From Rhodophyticola sp017644125 (lineage in GTDB: Bacteria > Pseudomonadota > Alphaproteobacteria > Rhodobacterales > Rhodobacteraceae): DNA of 64,000 nt. The stretch's first letter is position 1. Every line of letters begins with the position of its first letter. Below are positions 1-7,918 of the stretch, in pieces. The translations under genes and the position numbers were made by a program. The notes under the pieces are model-generated. The model made no database searches, was not told the origin of the DNA, and saw only the letters and a program-made list of their open reading frames with translations. The stretch lies in assembly GCF_042140125.1 (NCBI RefSeq), contig NZ_CP159473.1; one strand, written 5' to 3'.

Positions 1-21
1 GGAGCCGCGGAGGTCAAGGTG

Positions 22-999
22 TCAGTTGCCCAGCATCCAGTCGCCATCGGGCCAGAACGCATGATAGGCGAAGGCGAAGAGCACGTCATGGGGCAGGTCC
101 GCGCCGGCGGCATCGCGCACCCGGATCATGCCCACATCGCGGCCGGCCGCAATATCCCCGGTATCCAGCGCGGAGGCCTTGCCCGCCGCCCAGGAGATCG
201 TCACGCCCGCTTCGGTGATCTCGCCCAGGTCGGCCAGCCGGGTCAGCGGCCAGGCCCGGTCACCGACGCGGACCACGCGGGCCAGCGGTTCGATGCCATG
301 GGGCGGCATCTGGCCATCATAGAGGAAGGGTTGGGCCAGACTGTCATAGCCGACATAGGGATTGCGGCCATAGGGGCGGCGCCAGTCGGGTTCGTCCATC
401 ACCAGACCGTCGGGATTGCGGGCGCGGAACGCGGCGAAGCTTTCCATCCAGCTTGGCAATTCGGTGAGCTTGGCCCCTGTCATCGTGCCCACGATCCCCT
501 CGCCCACCGCCTGTTGCCACCAGCTTTCGGTTTCGCGGTCATACATCACCATGTCCGAATGGCGCAGATTGCCCGAGACCCCGAAGCTGAGCGTCCGCCC
601 GTCGACGCGGCGGTCGAAGGTCATGGCGGAGTTGCACAAGGGGCAGAAGGTGACCGCCACGGGAATGCCCGCGACCGTGTCGTTCACGATCTCATGCCAG
701 GTCAGGTAGCGGATCGGATAGGCGCGCGGCGCGGCCCCGTCGAATTCCAGCGTGATGACCGGCTCGCGCGCGGCGATGCGGGTTTCCCCGGCGGCCGGAA
801 TGAACGCGGGATCGTCGAGGGCCGGAATGCCGTCGCGCCCCGGCCCGCCGGCGCGGATCTCATCAAGATCTACGGAGGCGGTGCCGAAATCGGTATTCGG
901 CCATTCGGCGGCCAACCCGGGCTGCTGCGCCGGGGCCGGCTGGCCGAAGACGGCGACGAAGACCGCGACGAGCGGCACGGCGAGCGGGGCAAGGCGCAT
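22..999 (-). CDS. DUF3179 domain-containing exported protein
   Basis: Predicted 325-aa exported protein of the DUF3179 family; no biochemical role is known to me. The ATG at 999 is preferred over an in-frame GTG at 1020 because GAAGGAG lies between them as a ribosome binding site. The N-terminus (MRLAPLAVPLVAVFVAVFG) is a signal peptide ending near residue 25. The family core is visible as VTFCPLCNSAMTFDR, followed by a block containing SGNLRHSDMVMYDRETESWW; the CPLC pair could bind metal or form a disulfide (inference). It is separated by about 100 bp from the cyclophilin genes upstream on the same strand. The family assignment is firm, the function unknown. Confidence 0.85.
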   Translation of the reverse strand: MRLAPLAVPLVAVFVAVFGQPAPAQQPGLAAEWPNTDFGTASVDLDEIRAGGPGRDGIPALDDPAFIPAAGETRIAAREPVITLEFDGAAPRAYPIRYLTWHEIVNDTVAGIPVAVTFCPLCNSAMTFDRRVDGRTLSFGVSGNLRHSDMVMYDRETESWWQQAVGEGIVGTMTGAKLTELPSWMESFAAFRARNPDGLVMDEPDWRRPYGRNPYVGYDSLAQPFLYDGQMPPHGIEPLARVVRVGDRAWPLTRLADLGEITEAGVTISWAAGKASALDTGDIAAGRDVGMIRVRDAAGADLPHDVLFAFAYHAFWPDGDWMLGN

Positions 1000-1095
1000 C
1001 TGGACCGGGGCTCCTTCCACAGGGCAACCCTACCCTGCCAGAGCGCCGCCGGGCCGCCTAGCCCCGCTCACGCGGATGTGCGTTTTCCTGATCGG

Positions 1096-1695
1096 TCACT
1101 CCGCCGGGGCGACGGGCTCGGGGTCTTCCTCCAGCACGCGCAGGGCAACCATCCGGTCGGGCTGCCCGATGACGGCGCCATTGCGCCCCTCGCCCCGCTT
1201 GATCGCATCGACCACATCCATGCCGCCGACCACTTCACCGATCACGGTATAGTCGCCGTTCAGTTGCGGGGTGGGCGCGAACATGATGAAGAACTGGCTG
1301 TTGGCGCTGTCGGGGTCGGCGGCGCGGGCCATGCCGATCACGCCCCGCTCGAAGGGCAGCTCGGAAAACTCGGCGGGCAGATCCGCAAGCTCGGAGCCGC
1401 CGCGCCCGGCATAGCGCATATCCATGCCCATGCGACCGAATTCCACATCGCCCGTCTGCGCCATGAACCCGTCGATCACCCGGTGAAACACCACATCGTC
1501 ATAGGCGCCTTCGGCGGCCAGGGTCACGATCCGCTCCACATGGGCGGGGGCCACCTCTTCGAAGAGGTCGATGACGATGGTGCCCTCCGCCTCGCCCGCA
1601 AGGTCGATCTCCAGCCCGGTCGCGGCGGCGGGCGCGGCGAGAGACAGAAGCGCCGGGCCGCTCAGCAGGCAGAGCGCGGCGGCCAGCCTACGCAT
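1096..1695 (-). CDS. Exported cyclophilin-type peptidyl-prolyl isomerase
   Basis: Cyclophilin that would catalyse cis-trans isomerisation of prolyl bonds in the periplasm. The 199-aa product begins with a signal peptide (MRRLAAALCLLSGPALLSLA, cleavage near AAATG). The cyclophilin core carries the signatures VVFHRVIDGFMAQTGD and NSQFFIMFAPTPQLNGDYTVIG. A C-terminal tail ends in EEDPEPVAPAE. Its start codon overlaps the end of the upstream cytoplasmic cyclophilin gene by 8 bp, so the two are translationally linked and probably arose by duplication, one copy acquiring an export signal. The family call is firm; periplasmic location is inferred from the signal sequence. Confidence 0.93.
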   Translation of the reverse strand: MRRLAAALCLLSGPALLSLAAPAAATGLEIDLAGEAEGTIVIDLFEEVAPAHVERIVTLAAEGAYDDVVFHRVIDGFMAQTGDVEFGRMGMDMRYAGRGGSELADLPAEFSELPFERGVIGMARAADPDSANSQFFIMFAPTPQLNGDYTVIGEVVGGMDVVDAIKRGEGRNGAVIGQPDRMVALRVLEEDPEPVAPAE

Positions 1696-2188
1696 CGGCG
1701 GCCACCTTGACGGAGATCATCTTGTCGGGGTTCGCAGGCGGCTCACCACGGGTGATCGCATCCACATGTTCCATCCCCTCGATCACGCGGCCATAGACCG
1801 TGTATTGCCCGTTCAGGAAGTGATTGTCGGAGAAGTTGATGAAGAACTGGCTGTTGGCCGAGTTCGGGTTCTGCGAGCGCGCCGCGCCGAGGGTGCCGCG
1901 ATCATGGGGCAGCTTGGAGAATTCGGCGGGCAGATCGGGCTTGTCGGAGCCGCCGGTGCCGGCGGCGCGCAGATTGCCGCCTTCCTTGCCGTTGGCCACA
2001 TCGCCGGTCTGGGCCATGAACCCTTCGATCACCCGGTGGAACACCACGCCGTCATAGGCGCCGTCGCGGGCCAATTCCTTCATCCGTTCGGTATGTTTGG
2101 GGGCCACATCGGGCATCAGCTCGATGACGACGGTGCCGGCTTCCAGCTCCATCAGAATGGTGTTTTCGGGGTCTTTGATCTCGGCCAT
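1688..2188 (-). CDS. Cytoplasmic cyclophilin-type peptidyl-prolyl isomerase
   Basis: Cyclophilin of 166 aa without a signal peptide, so presumably cytoplasmic. Start chosen at 2188 (MAEIKDPENTILMEL) because AAGGAGC sits 5-10 bases upstream; an in-frame ATG at 2206 lacks this. The core motifs VVFHRVIEGFMAQTGD and NSQFFINFSDNHFLNGQYTVYG match bacterial PpiB-like enzymes. The exported paralog at 1096 follows with an 8-bp overlap. coaD lies about 60 bp upstream on the same strand, so coaD and the two cyclophilins probably share one transcript. Confidence 0.94.
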   Translation of the reverse strand: MAEIKDPENTILMELEAGTVVIELMPDVAPKHTERMKELARDGAYDGVVFHRVIEGFMAQTGDVANGKEGGNLRAAGTGGSDKPDLPAEFSKLPHDRGTLGAARSQNPNSANSQFFINFSDNHFLNGQYTVYGRVIEGMEHVDAITRGEPPANPDKMISVKVAADA

Positions 2189-2251
2189 CGGGCGCTCCTT
2201 CTGCAACAGTCGCGGCGGACCCTACTGCGCGCGGCCCGAAAGGAAAAGCGC

Positions 2252-2746
2252 CTAGTGCGGGAACTTGCCGAGAAGGGCCTGATGCACCGCGGGCGGCACG
2301 AAATGGGACACATCGCCGCCAAGCCGCGCGATCTCCTTGACCAGTTTGGAGGCGATGGCCTGCCGGTCGGCCTCGGCCATCAGGAACACGGTGGTGATCT
2401 TGCTGTCCAGCTTGCGGTTCATGCCGACCATCTGGAATTCATACTCGAAATCGGCCACCGCGCGCAGGCCGCGGATGATCACGCCCGCGCCGACATCCTT
2501 GGCGCAGTCGATCAGCAGATTCTCGAACGGATGGACCACGATCTCGCATCCGGTCGCCTCCGCCAGACGCGCGCATTCCGCCTCCACCATCTCCACACGC
2601 TCCTCCAGCGTGAACAGCGGCCCCTTGTCGCGGTTGATCGCCACACCGATGACCAGCCGGTCGACCAGCGTGCAGGCCCGCCTGATGATGTCGATATGAC
2701 CCAAGGTGATCGGGTCAAAAGTGCCCGGATAAAGCCCCACACGCAT
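2252..2746 (-). CDS. coaD: Phosphopantetheine adenylyltransferase
   Basis: Transfers AMP from ATP to 4'-phosphopantetheine, the penultimate step of coenzyme A synthesis, in the cytoplasm. The 164-aa length is typical of CoaD. The N-terminus MRVGLYPGTFDPITLGHIDI contains the nucleotidyltransferase TxGH motif (TLGH, residues 14-17). The later block KLVKEIARLGGDVSHFVPPAV is typical of the family. First gene of a minus-strand group with the two cyclophilins; the 200 bp upstream to the CBS-domain gene hold no recognisable coding sequence. Confidence 0.97.
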   Translation of the reverse strand: MRVGLYPGTFDPITLGHIDIIRRACTLVDRLVIGVAINRDKGPLFTLEERVEMVEAECARLAEATGCEIVVHPFENLLIDCAKDVGAGVIIRGLRAVADFEYEFQMVGMNRKLDSKITTVFLMAEADRQAIASKLVKEIARLGGDVSHFVPPAVHQALLGKFPH

Positions 2747-2946
2747 CGCCAGCCGTCCCTTCCAAGTCTCAGCCTCGCCAACGCAACATCATTGCGCGGC
2801 CTTGTCCAGCCCCGGATGCACCGGACGCCCGGGCCGTGTTGCCGGCGGGGCCTGCCCGGCATCCCGCGCGCACAAAGAGAGGCACAGGCGGATGCCGCGC
2901 GCCGCCCCTGAGCGGGCGCGCCTGCGGCGACCGGCCTGCCGCCGTC

Positions 2947-3381
2947 TCAGAACCCCTTGATCATGCTTTCCAGCGCCTCTTTCTCCATCGCCAGTTTGGA
3001 GAGCTGCGCCTTGACCACATCGCCGATGGAAATCAGCCCCACCATGTCGGCCCCGTCCATCACCGGCATGTGGCGAAACCGGCCCTGTGTCATCTTGGCG
3101 AGCACCGCATCGGAGGTCTCCTCCCCGGTGCAGGAAATGATGTCCTTCGTCATCAGACTGTCCACGGTTTCGGCCATGCAGGAGGGCCCGCGCGCGCCCA
3201 GTTCGCGGACGATATCGCGTTCCGACACGATCCCGGCAACAGCCTTTCCATCCGCGGAGACGACCAGCGCACCGATCCGCTTCTTCGACAGGGCTTCGGC
3301 CACCTGCGCGACGGTGCTGCCGGGCTTGATCGTGTCCACACCCTGGGTGGGTTTGCTTTTGAGGATCTGCTGAACAAGCAT
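2947..3381 (-). CDS. Tandem CBS-domain protein
   Basis: 144-aa stand-alone CBS-pair protein. The first CBS motif covers about residues 14-60 (TIKPGSTVAQVAEALSKKRI, then GIVSERDIVREL) and the second about 76-130 (CTGEETSDAVLAKMTQGRFR, then GLISIGDVVKAQ). Such Bateman modules bind adenine nucleotides and act as energy or ligand sensors; the ligand and partner cannot be read from sequence. An upstream GGAG in the start region (minus strand of 3385-3391) supports the ATG at 3381. No linked target gene is evident. Confidence 0.92.
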   Translation of the reverse strand: MLVQQILKSKPTQGVDTIKPGSTVAQVAEALSKKRIGALVVSADGKAVAGIVSERDIVRELGARGPSCMAETVDSLMTKDIISCTGEETSDAVLAKMTQGRFRHMPVMDGADMVGLISIGDVVKAQLSKLAMEKEALESMIKGF

Positions 3382-3456
3382 GGGCGCCTCCTTTTGTCTG
3401 GATGTCTGGAATGATGCGTCCCTTGAGAGCAGCGTCCACCGGATCGCCCTTTACTG

Positions 3457-4389
3457 TCAAGAAGATGTGTTGCGCGCCGCGCCGGTCTCGGCCCGGGTGA
3501 CGGCGGTTTCCAGCCGGATGATTTCCGCGCGGATGCCATCGGCCAGAAGCCCGGCAAATCGCTGCAACCGGCGGTCGCGAAGCGCCTGCGCATGGCGGAT
3601 CAGCCAGAAATTGCGGTGCAGGGCGATCTGCCCCGGCAGCACCCGGCGCAGACCCGGCGCCGCAGGCAGCGCGAAATCATGGACCACGGCCAGCCCCGCG
3701 CCCGCGCGCGCCCAGTTGAGCTGGACCGAGACGGAATTGGAGGTCAGCGGCACATGGCTGAGCCCCAGTTCGGCCAGATAGTCCAGTTCGGCGTCGAAAA
3801 TCATGTCGGGGATGTAGCCGATCATCCGCGCGCCCTGCAGATCGGCCCGGCTTTGCGGGGCCCCGTTCCGGGCGAGCCATGCGTCCGACGCGGCAAGCGA
3901 CAGGCGATAGGCGCTGAGCTTTTCGGCGCGGAGCCGCGCGGTGCGGGGCCGCGAGACGGCGATGGCGAGATCCGCCTCCCGCCGGCTGAGATCGACGACG
4001 CGGGGCAAGGCCAGGATCTGGACCTCCAGCCCCGGGTTAAGGTCGCAGATCGCGGCGCAGACCTGCGGCAGGAGATAGTTGGCGCAGCCATCGGGCGCGC
4101 CGATCCGGATGCTGCCGGAAAGCGTTTCGCCGCCCCCGGTCAGATCGCCGACGCCCGCGGACAGCGCCGCCTCCGCCTCTTCGGCGGCGGGCATCAGGCG
4201 GGCGCCCGCCTCGCTCAGCGCGTAGCCTTGCGGCGATTTCAGGAACAGATCGGCCCCGATCCGGCTTTCCAGCCTTGCGATGCGGCGGCCCACGGTCGCG
4301 GGATCCATCCGCAGGGATTTGCCCGCCGCAGTCAGGCTCAGGCCGCGCGCGACGGACAGGAAGATACGCAGGTCATCCCAGTTGGTCAT
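3457..4389 (-). CDS. LysR-family regulator, divergent to mmsA
   Basis: LysR-type transcriptional regulator of 310 aa. The N-terminal winged helix covers MTNWDDLRIFLSVARGLSLT to about residue 60 and is followed by a substrate-binding domain (for example GSIRIGAPDGCANYLLPQV). Start set at 4389: AAGGA lies 8 bases before it, whereas the alternative ATG at 4398 would sit on top of the same AAGGA. It is divergent from mmsA with about 110 bp between, holding a 17-bp perfect dyad at 4403-4419. This arrangement suggests it controls mmsA and perhaps the valine-catabolism genes, responding to an acyl-CoA or branched acid (inference). Confidence 0.93.
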   Translation of the reverse strand: MTNWDDLRIFLSVARGLSLTAAGKSLRMDPATVGRRIARLESRIGADLFLKSPQGYALSEAGARLMPAAEEAEAALSAGVGDLTGGGETLSGSIRIGAPDGCANYLLPQVCAAICDLNPGLEVQILALPRVVDLSRREADLAIAVSRPRTARLRAEKLSAYRLSLAASDAWLARNGAPQSRADLQGARMIGYIPDMIFDAELDYLAELGLSHVPLTSNSVSVQLNWARAGAGLAVVHDFALPAAPGLRRVLPGQIALHRNFWLIRHAQALRDRRLQRFAGLLADGIRAEIIRLETAVTRAETGAARNTSS

Positions 4390-4402
4390 CGGGGTCATCC
4401 TT

Positions 4403-4419
4403 GCATTTTCGCAAAATGC
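4403..4419. promoter_or_regulatory. Perfect 17-bp dyad between lysR and mmsA
   Basis: GCATTTT and its exact complement AAAATGC are separated by three bases (CGC). It lies 14-30 bp upstream of the LysR start and 80-96 bp upstream of mmsA. The T-N11-A core and the position in a divergent promoter region fit a LysR autoregulatory operator. No binding data; inference from symmetry and context. Confidence 0.5.
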
Positions 4420-4498
4420 TTTTGAGAACCTGCCCCTTTTCCGCGCAGCATTGCAAGGCTAGGGTTTGCGCCGAACCGCATATGGGAGGACACCGGCG

Positions 4499-5998
4499 AT
4501 GGAAGAGCTGAGCCACTGGATCAACGGCCAACATGTCAAGGGCACATCGGGGCGATTTGCCGATGTGATGAACCCGGCCACCGGCGAGGTGCAGGCGCGC
4601 GTGCCGCTGGCCTCGAAGGCGGAGCTGGACGCCGCCGTGGCCGATGCCGCCGCCGCGCAGCCAGCATGGGCCGCGATGAACCCGCAGAAACGCGCCCGGG
4701 TGATGATGGCCTTCGTGCAGTTGATCAACCGCGACATCGACAAGCTGGCCGAGGCGCTGAGCCGCGAGCACGGCAAGACCTTCCCCGACGCCAAGGGCGA
4801 TGTGCAGCGCGGGCTGGAAGTGGTGGAGTTCTGCATCGGCGCGCCGCATCACCTGAAGGGCGAGTTCACCGACAGCGCCGGGCCCGGGATCGACATGTAT
4901 TCGCTGCGCCAGCCCCTTGGCGTGGCGGCCGGCATCACGCCGTTCAACTTTCCGGCAATGATCCCGATGTGGAAGATGGCGCCCGCGCTGGTCTGCGGCA
5001 ACGCCTTCATCCTGAAGCCGTCGGAGCGTGACCCCTCGGTGCCGCTGATGCTGGCGGAACTGCTGAAAGAGGCCGGGTTGCCCGATGGCGTGTTGCAGGT
5101 GATCAACGGCGACAAGGAAAGCGTGGATGCGATCCTGGACAACCCGGTGATTGCCGGTGTGGGCTTCGTCGGATCGACGCCGATCGCGGAATACATCTAT
5201 TCCCGCGGCTGCGCCAACGGCAAGCGCGTGCAGTGTTTCGGCGGCGCCAAGAACCACATGATCATCATGCCCGACGCCGATCTGGATCAGGCGGCGGATG
5301 CGCTGGTGGGTGCGGGCTATGGCGCGGCGGGCGAGCGCTGCATGGCGATCAGCGTCGCGGTCCCGGTGGGCGAGGAGACCGCGGACCGGTTGATGGAGAA
5401 GCTGGTGCCCAAGGTCGAGGCGCTGAAGATCGGGCCCTATACCTCGGGCGACGATGTGGATTTCGGCCCCGTGGTGACCGCGGCGGCCAAGGAGAACATC
5501 CTGCGGCTGGTGCAGACCGGCATCGATCAGGGGGCGGAGCTGCTGGTCGACGGGCGCGATTTCTCGTTGCAGGGCTACGAGAACGGCTTTTTCGTCGGCG
5601 CGCATCTGTTCGACCGGGTGACGACGGATATGGACATCTACAAGACCGAGATCTTCGGCCCTGTCCTGTCCACCGTCCGGGCCAAGACCTATGAGGAGGC
5701 CATCGGCTACGCGATGGATCATGAATACGGCAACGGCACCGCGATCTTCACGCGCGACGGCGACACGGCGCGGGATTTCGCCAACCGGATCAATATCGGG
5801 ATGGTCGGGATCAACGTGCCGATCCCGGTGCCGCTGGCCTATCATACCTTCGGCGGCTGGAAGAAATCGGGTTTCGGCGATCTGAACCAGCACGGGCCGG
5901 ATGCGTTCCGGTTCTACACGCGGACCAAGACGGTGACGGCGCGCTGGCCGTCGGGCATCAAGGAAGGCGGCGAGTTCTCGATCCCGGTGATGGAATGA
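4499..5998 (+). CDS. mmsA: CoA-acylating methylmalonate-semialdehyde dehydrogenase
   Basis: Converts methylmalonate semialdehyde to propionyl-CoA with NAD and CoA, the last step of valine catabolism. The product is 499 aa, the usual length. The start at 4499 (MEELSHWINGQHVKG) follows GGGAGGA by 8 bases; an in-frame TTG at 4466 is not needed. Catalytic cysteine is in GYGAAGERCMAISVAV; QCFGGAKNHMIIMPDAD and the C-terminal WKKSGFGDLNQHG block are typical of MmsA rather than general aldehyde dehydrogenases. Transcribed away from a LysR regulator and followed by a terminator-like hairpin at 6060-6089. The other genes of the pathway resume at 9120. Confidence 0.96.
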   Translation: MEELSHWINGQHVKGTSGRFADVMNPATGEVQARVPLASKAELDAAVADAAAAQPAWAAMNPQKRARVMMAFVQLINRDIDKLAEALSREHGKTFPDAKGDVQRGLEVVEFCIGAPHHLKGEFTDSAGPGIDMYSLRQPLGVAAGITPFNFPAMIPMWKMAPALVCGNAFILKPSERDPSVPLMLAELLKEAGLPDGVLQVINGDKESVDAILDNPVIAGVGFVGSTPIAEYIYSRGCANGKRVQCFGGAKNHMIIMPDADLDQAADALVGAGYGAAGERCMAISVAVPVGEETADRLMEKLVPKVEALKIGPYTSGDDVDFGPVVTAAAKENILRLVQTGIDQGAELLVDGRDFSLQGYENGFFVGAHLFDRVTTDMDIYKTEIFGPVLSTVRAKTYEEAIGYAMDHEYGNGTAIFTRDGDTARDFANRINIGMVGINVPIPVPLAYHTFGGWKKSGFGDLNQHGPDAFRFYTRTKTVTARWPSGIKEGGEFSIPVME

Positions 5999-6059
5999 CG
6001 GCGCCGGGCTGAGGCCCGCGCGCAGGTCGTTCGGATTTGCCCCGTTCAGGGGGCATCAC

Positions 6060-6089
6060 GGCGCGCGGTCCGATTGGCCGCGCGCCTTT
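6060..6089 (+). terminator. Terminator-like hairpin after mmsA
   Basis: Perfect 9-bp stem (GGCGCGCGG at 6060-6068 with CCGCGCGCC at 6078-6086), 9-base loop, followed by TTT. It lies 60 bp beyond the mmsA stop and before the convergent hydrolase gene. The U tract is short, so efficiency is uncertain. Confidence 0.55.
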
Positions 6090-6152
6090 CGCATGGGCCG
6101 GCGGGCAGCGGGACCCGGGATGAAAGCCGACTGGGCCGGGTCTCCACCGTGT

Positions 6153-7031
6153 TCAGGTGACGGGACCGATTTTCAGCGCCTTGCGTATCATCGCCGCGAC
6201 CGGGCGGTAGAAATGCCTGTCGGTCCAGTAGCCGTTATGGGAGGCCGGGGTCCAGGAGGTGAGCGGGCTGCCCGCGTTGATCCAGCGGTCGCTCAGATCC
6301 CCGGCATCGGCCATGTCCTGATATCTGGTGCCGGCGGGGGCGAGCGGCATGCCCAGCACATCGTCCTTGTCGTTGAAGTTCTGCCACCATGGAGAGATCC
6401 GCCGCGCCTGCGGGATGCGGATGCCGGGATAATTGATCGGCCAGACCTCATCGGGGGGATAGGCGAAGGTGAAGATCGGGATGTTGCAGCCGAAGGTGAC
6501 GAACCCGGCCATGGTTTCCAGCCGCTGGAACGGTGTCAGTGCCTGCACCCAGGGCGCATCGAGCCGCATCGCCTTCTGCCGGTCGTAAATGTAGTTGGAG
6601 ACGATATGCCCGCCAAGCGAATGGGCGAGGACCAGAAGCGGCGTTTCCGGCCCGGCCACCGCCTGCAGATTGTCGATTGTGTCGGTGACGCGGGCCTGCA
6701 CGCGCTGATAGACATCCGTCTCGTTGTCGGACACCTTGCGATAGGCGGCGGCGTCGGTGAGGTTGTGCATCACGAAACGGCGGGTCTTGAGCCAGCGCGC
6801 CTTGCCCTTCAGGGCCTTCAGCACGTAATCTTCCTGCCGCTCCTGCAGGATGTCGGCCCAGAAAACCTCCCGCCAGGCGACCCGGCCGTTCCATTCCTCC
6901 GGCGCCATGTAGTTGCGAAGCGCGCGGTAAAGCCCGGCGGAAAAACTGATATCGTTGGGGCCCTGGGGCTTGTCGCCCTGACTGCCCATGCCGTGGATCA
7001 CGGCAATGGCGACACGGGTCGGGTCTGGCAT
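6153..7031 (-). CDS. Alpha/beta-hydrolase-fold protein of unknown substrate
   Basis: 292-aa cytoplasmic protein (no signal peptide). The nucleophile elbow is LLVLAHSLGGHIVSNYIYD (Ser in HSLGG). An N-terminal HGMGSQGDKP sequence resembles the oxyanion-side loop of lipase-like hydrolases, and a late His lies in WTPASHNGYWTD. The long middle part is rich in Trp and Arg and I do not recognise it. Encoded convergent to mmsA and divergent from an L,D-transpeptidase gene, within an otherwise valine-catabolic region. Substrate unknown; the fold is confident, catalysis is inferred. Confidence 0.8.
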   Translation of the reverse strand: MPDPTRVAIAVIHGMGSQGDKPQGPNDISFSAGLYRALRNYMAPEEWNGRVAWREVFWADILQERQEDYVLKALKGKARWLKTRRFVMHNLTDAAAYRKVSDNETDVYQRVQARVTDTIDNLQAVAGPETPLLVLAHSLGGHIVSNYIYDRQKAMRLDAPWVQALTPFQRLETMAGFVTFGCNIPIFTFAYPPDEVWPINYPGIRIPQARRISPWWQNFNDKDDVLGMPLAPAGTRYQDMADAGDLSDRWINAGSPLTSWTPASHNGYWTDRHFYRPVAAMIRKALKIGPVT

Positions 7032-7053
7032 GGGGTGGCTCCGATCCTTCGTA

Positions 7054-7075
7054 AAATGACTTCATGAAATGACTT
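7054..7075. repeat. Direct repeat AAATGACTT x2
   Basis: Two exact 9-base copies (7054-7062 and 7067-7075) separated by CATG, forming a central TTCATGAA palindrome. It sits 23-44 bp upstream of the minus-strand hydrolase gene and could be an operator; it could equally be chance. Confidence 0.35.
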
Positions 7076-7177
7076 GACGTAAGGGAAGCCTGCCGGATCG
7101 GGCCCGGCCGGGCAATGGAGGAATGCCTTACCCTGCATCCATGGTCTGACAATTGCGTGAGGTGCCCGGCGCGCCGT

Positions 7178-7198
7178 TGTCCGCGCGCGTCGCGGACA
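7178..7198. promoter_or_regulatory. Inverted repeat upstream of the L,D-transpeptidase gene
   Basis: Perfect 8-bp arms TGTCCGCG (7178-7185) and CGCGGACA (7191-7198) around CGCGT, ending 40 bp before the ATG at 7239. No U tract follows, so an operator or 5'-UTR hairpin is more likely than a terminator. Function inferred only from position. Confidence 0.4.
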
Positions 7199-7238
7199 CC
7201 ACATGCCTGCAAAAGGCAAAAGAATGAGGGAGAAACCC

Positions 7239-7820
7239 ATGAGCGGATCACGGATCACACGGCGGAGCACGCTGTTGAGCGGCGCGGCGGTGCTGGCCAC
7301 CCCGATGCTGGCCATGGCTGAGGCCCCTGCCCCGAACGTGCGGGCCGGCGCCGGCACAAGGCGCAACCTGTCATCGTTCCGGGTGCAGCGCTGGCAGGAC
7401 CATTTCGACAGCCTTGGCCGGGCCACCATCGTCGCCGATATCCAGTCCCGCGCGCTGCATTACTGGAGCGCCGATGGCAGCGATTACCGGCTTTACCCGT
7501 CCTCCGTGCCGCTGACCGATGAGCTGACGCGGCGCGGCTATTCCGAGATCGTGCGCAAACGCGTGGACCCGGACTGGACGCCGACGCAATCCATGCGGGA
7601 GCGCGACCCGTCGCTGCCCGCCTATATGCCACCGGGGCCGGACAACCCGCTTGGCACCCATGCGATGTACCTGACATGGCCGGCCTATCTGATCCATGGC
7701 ACCCATGACACGCGCAAGATCGGGCGGCGGTCGTCTTCGGGCTGCATCGGGCTGTTCAACGAACATATCGCCGAACTGTTCGAGCTGACGCCGATCGGTG
7801 CGCAGGTCCGGCTGCTGTAG
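7239..7820 (+). CDS. Tat-exported L,D-transpeptidase (YkuD family)
   Basis: Predicted periplasmic L,D-transpeptidase of 193 aa that would make 3-3 peptidoglycan cross-links or anchor proteins to peptidoglycan. Start at 7239 follows GAGGGAGA; an upstream in-frame ATG at 7203 has no such site. The N-terminus ITRRSTLLSGAAVLATPMLA is a twin-arginine-type signal. The YkuD signature is at the C-terminus: His153 in HGTHD and catalytic Cys169 in SSSGCIGLFNEH. Single short domain, no LysM or PG-binding module seen. Transcribed with the GCS2-type gene 98 bp downstream or separately. Confidence 0.93.
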   Translation: MSGSRITRRSTLLSGAAVLATPMLAMAEAPAPNVRAGAGTRRNLSSFRVQRWQDHFDSLGRATIVADIQSRALHYWSADGSDYRLYPSSVPLTDELTRRGYSEIVRKRVDPDWTPTQSMRERDPSLPAYMPPGPDNPLGTHAMYLTWPAYLIHGTHDTRKIGRRSSSGCIGLFNEHIAELFELTPIGAQVRLL

Positions 7821-7918
7821 CGCGGGGCCGCGCGGGCCGGGCCTGCGGGCAACCAAATCGCGGTTTTCTCTTGGCAATTCGCTCGCGGATCGCTTTGCTG
7901 GGGCAAAAGGAGACCGCG

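Noticed and set aside
19..1710. 563-codon open frame on the + strand across the DUF3179 and cyclophilin genes
   Set aside because: Antisense shadow of GC-rich coding sequence; repetitive His/Gly/Ala/Arg composition and no family features, while the minus-strand genes have clear motifs.
4373..5893. 506-codon minus-strand frame opposite mmsA
   Set aside because: Shadow frame rich in His/Arg/Gln; mmsA on the + strand is unambiguous.
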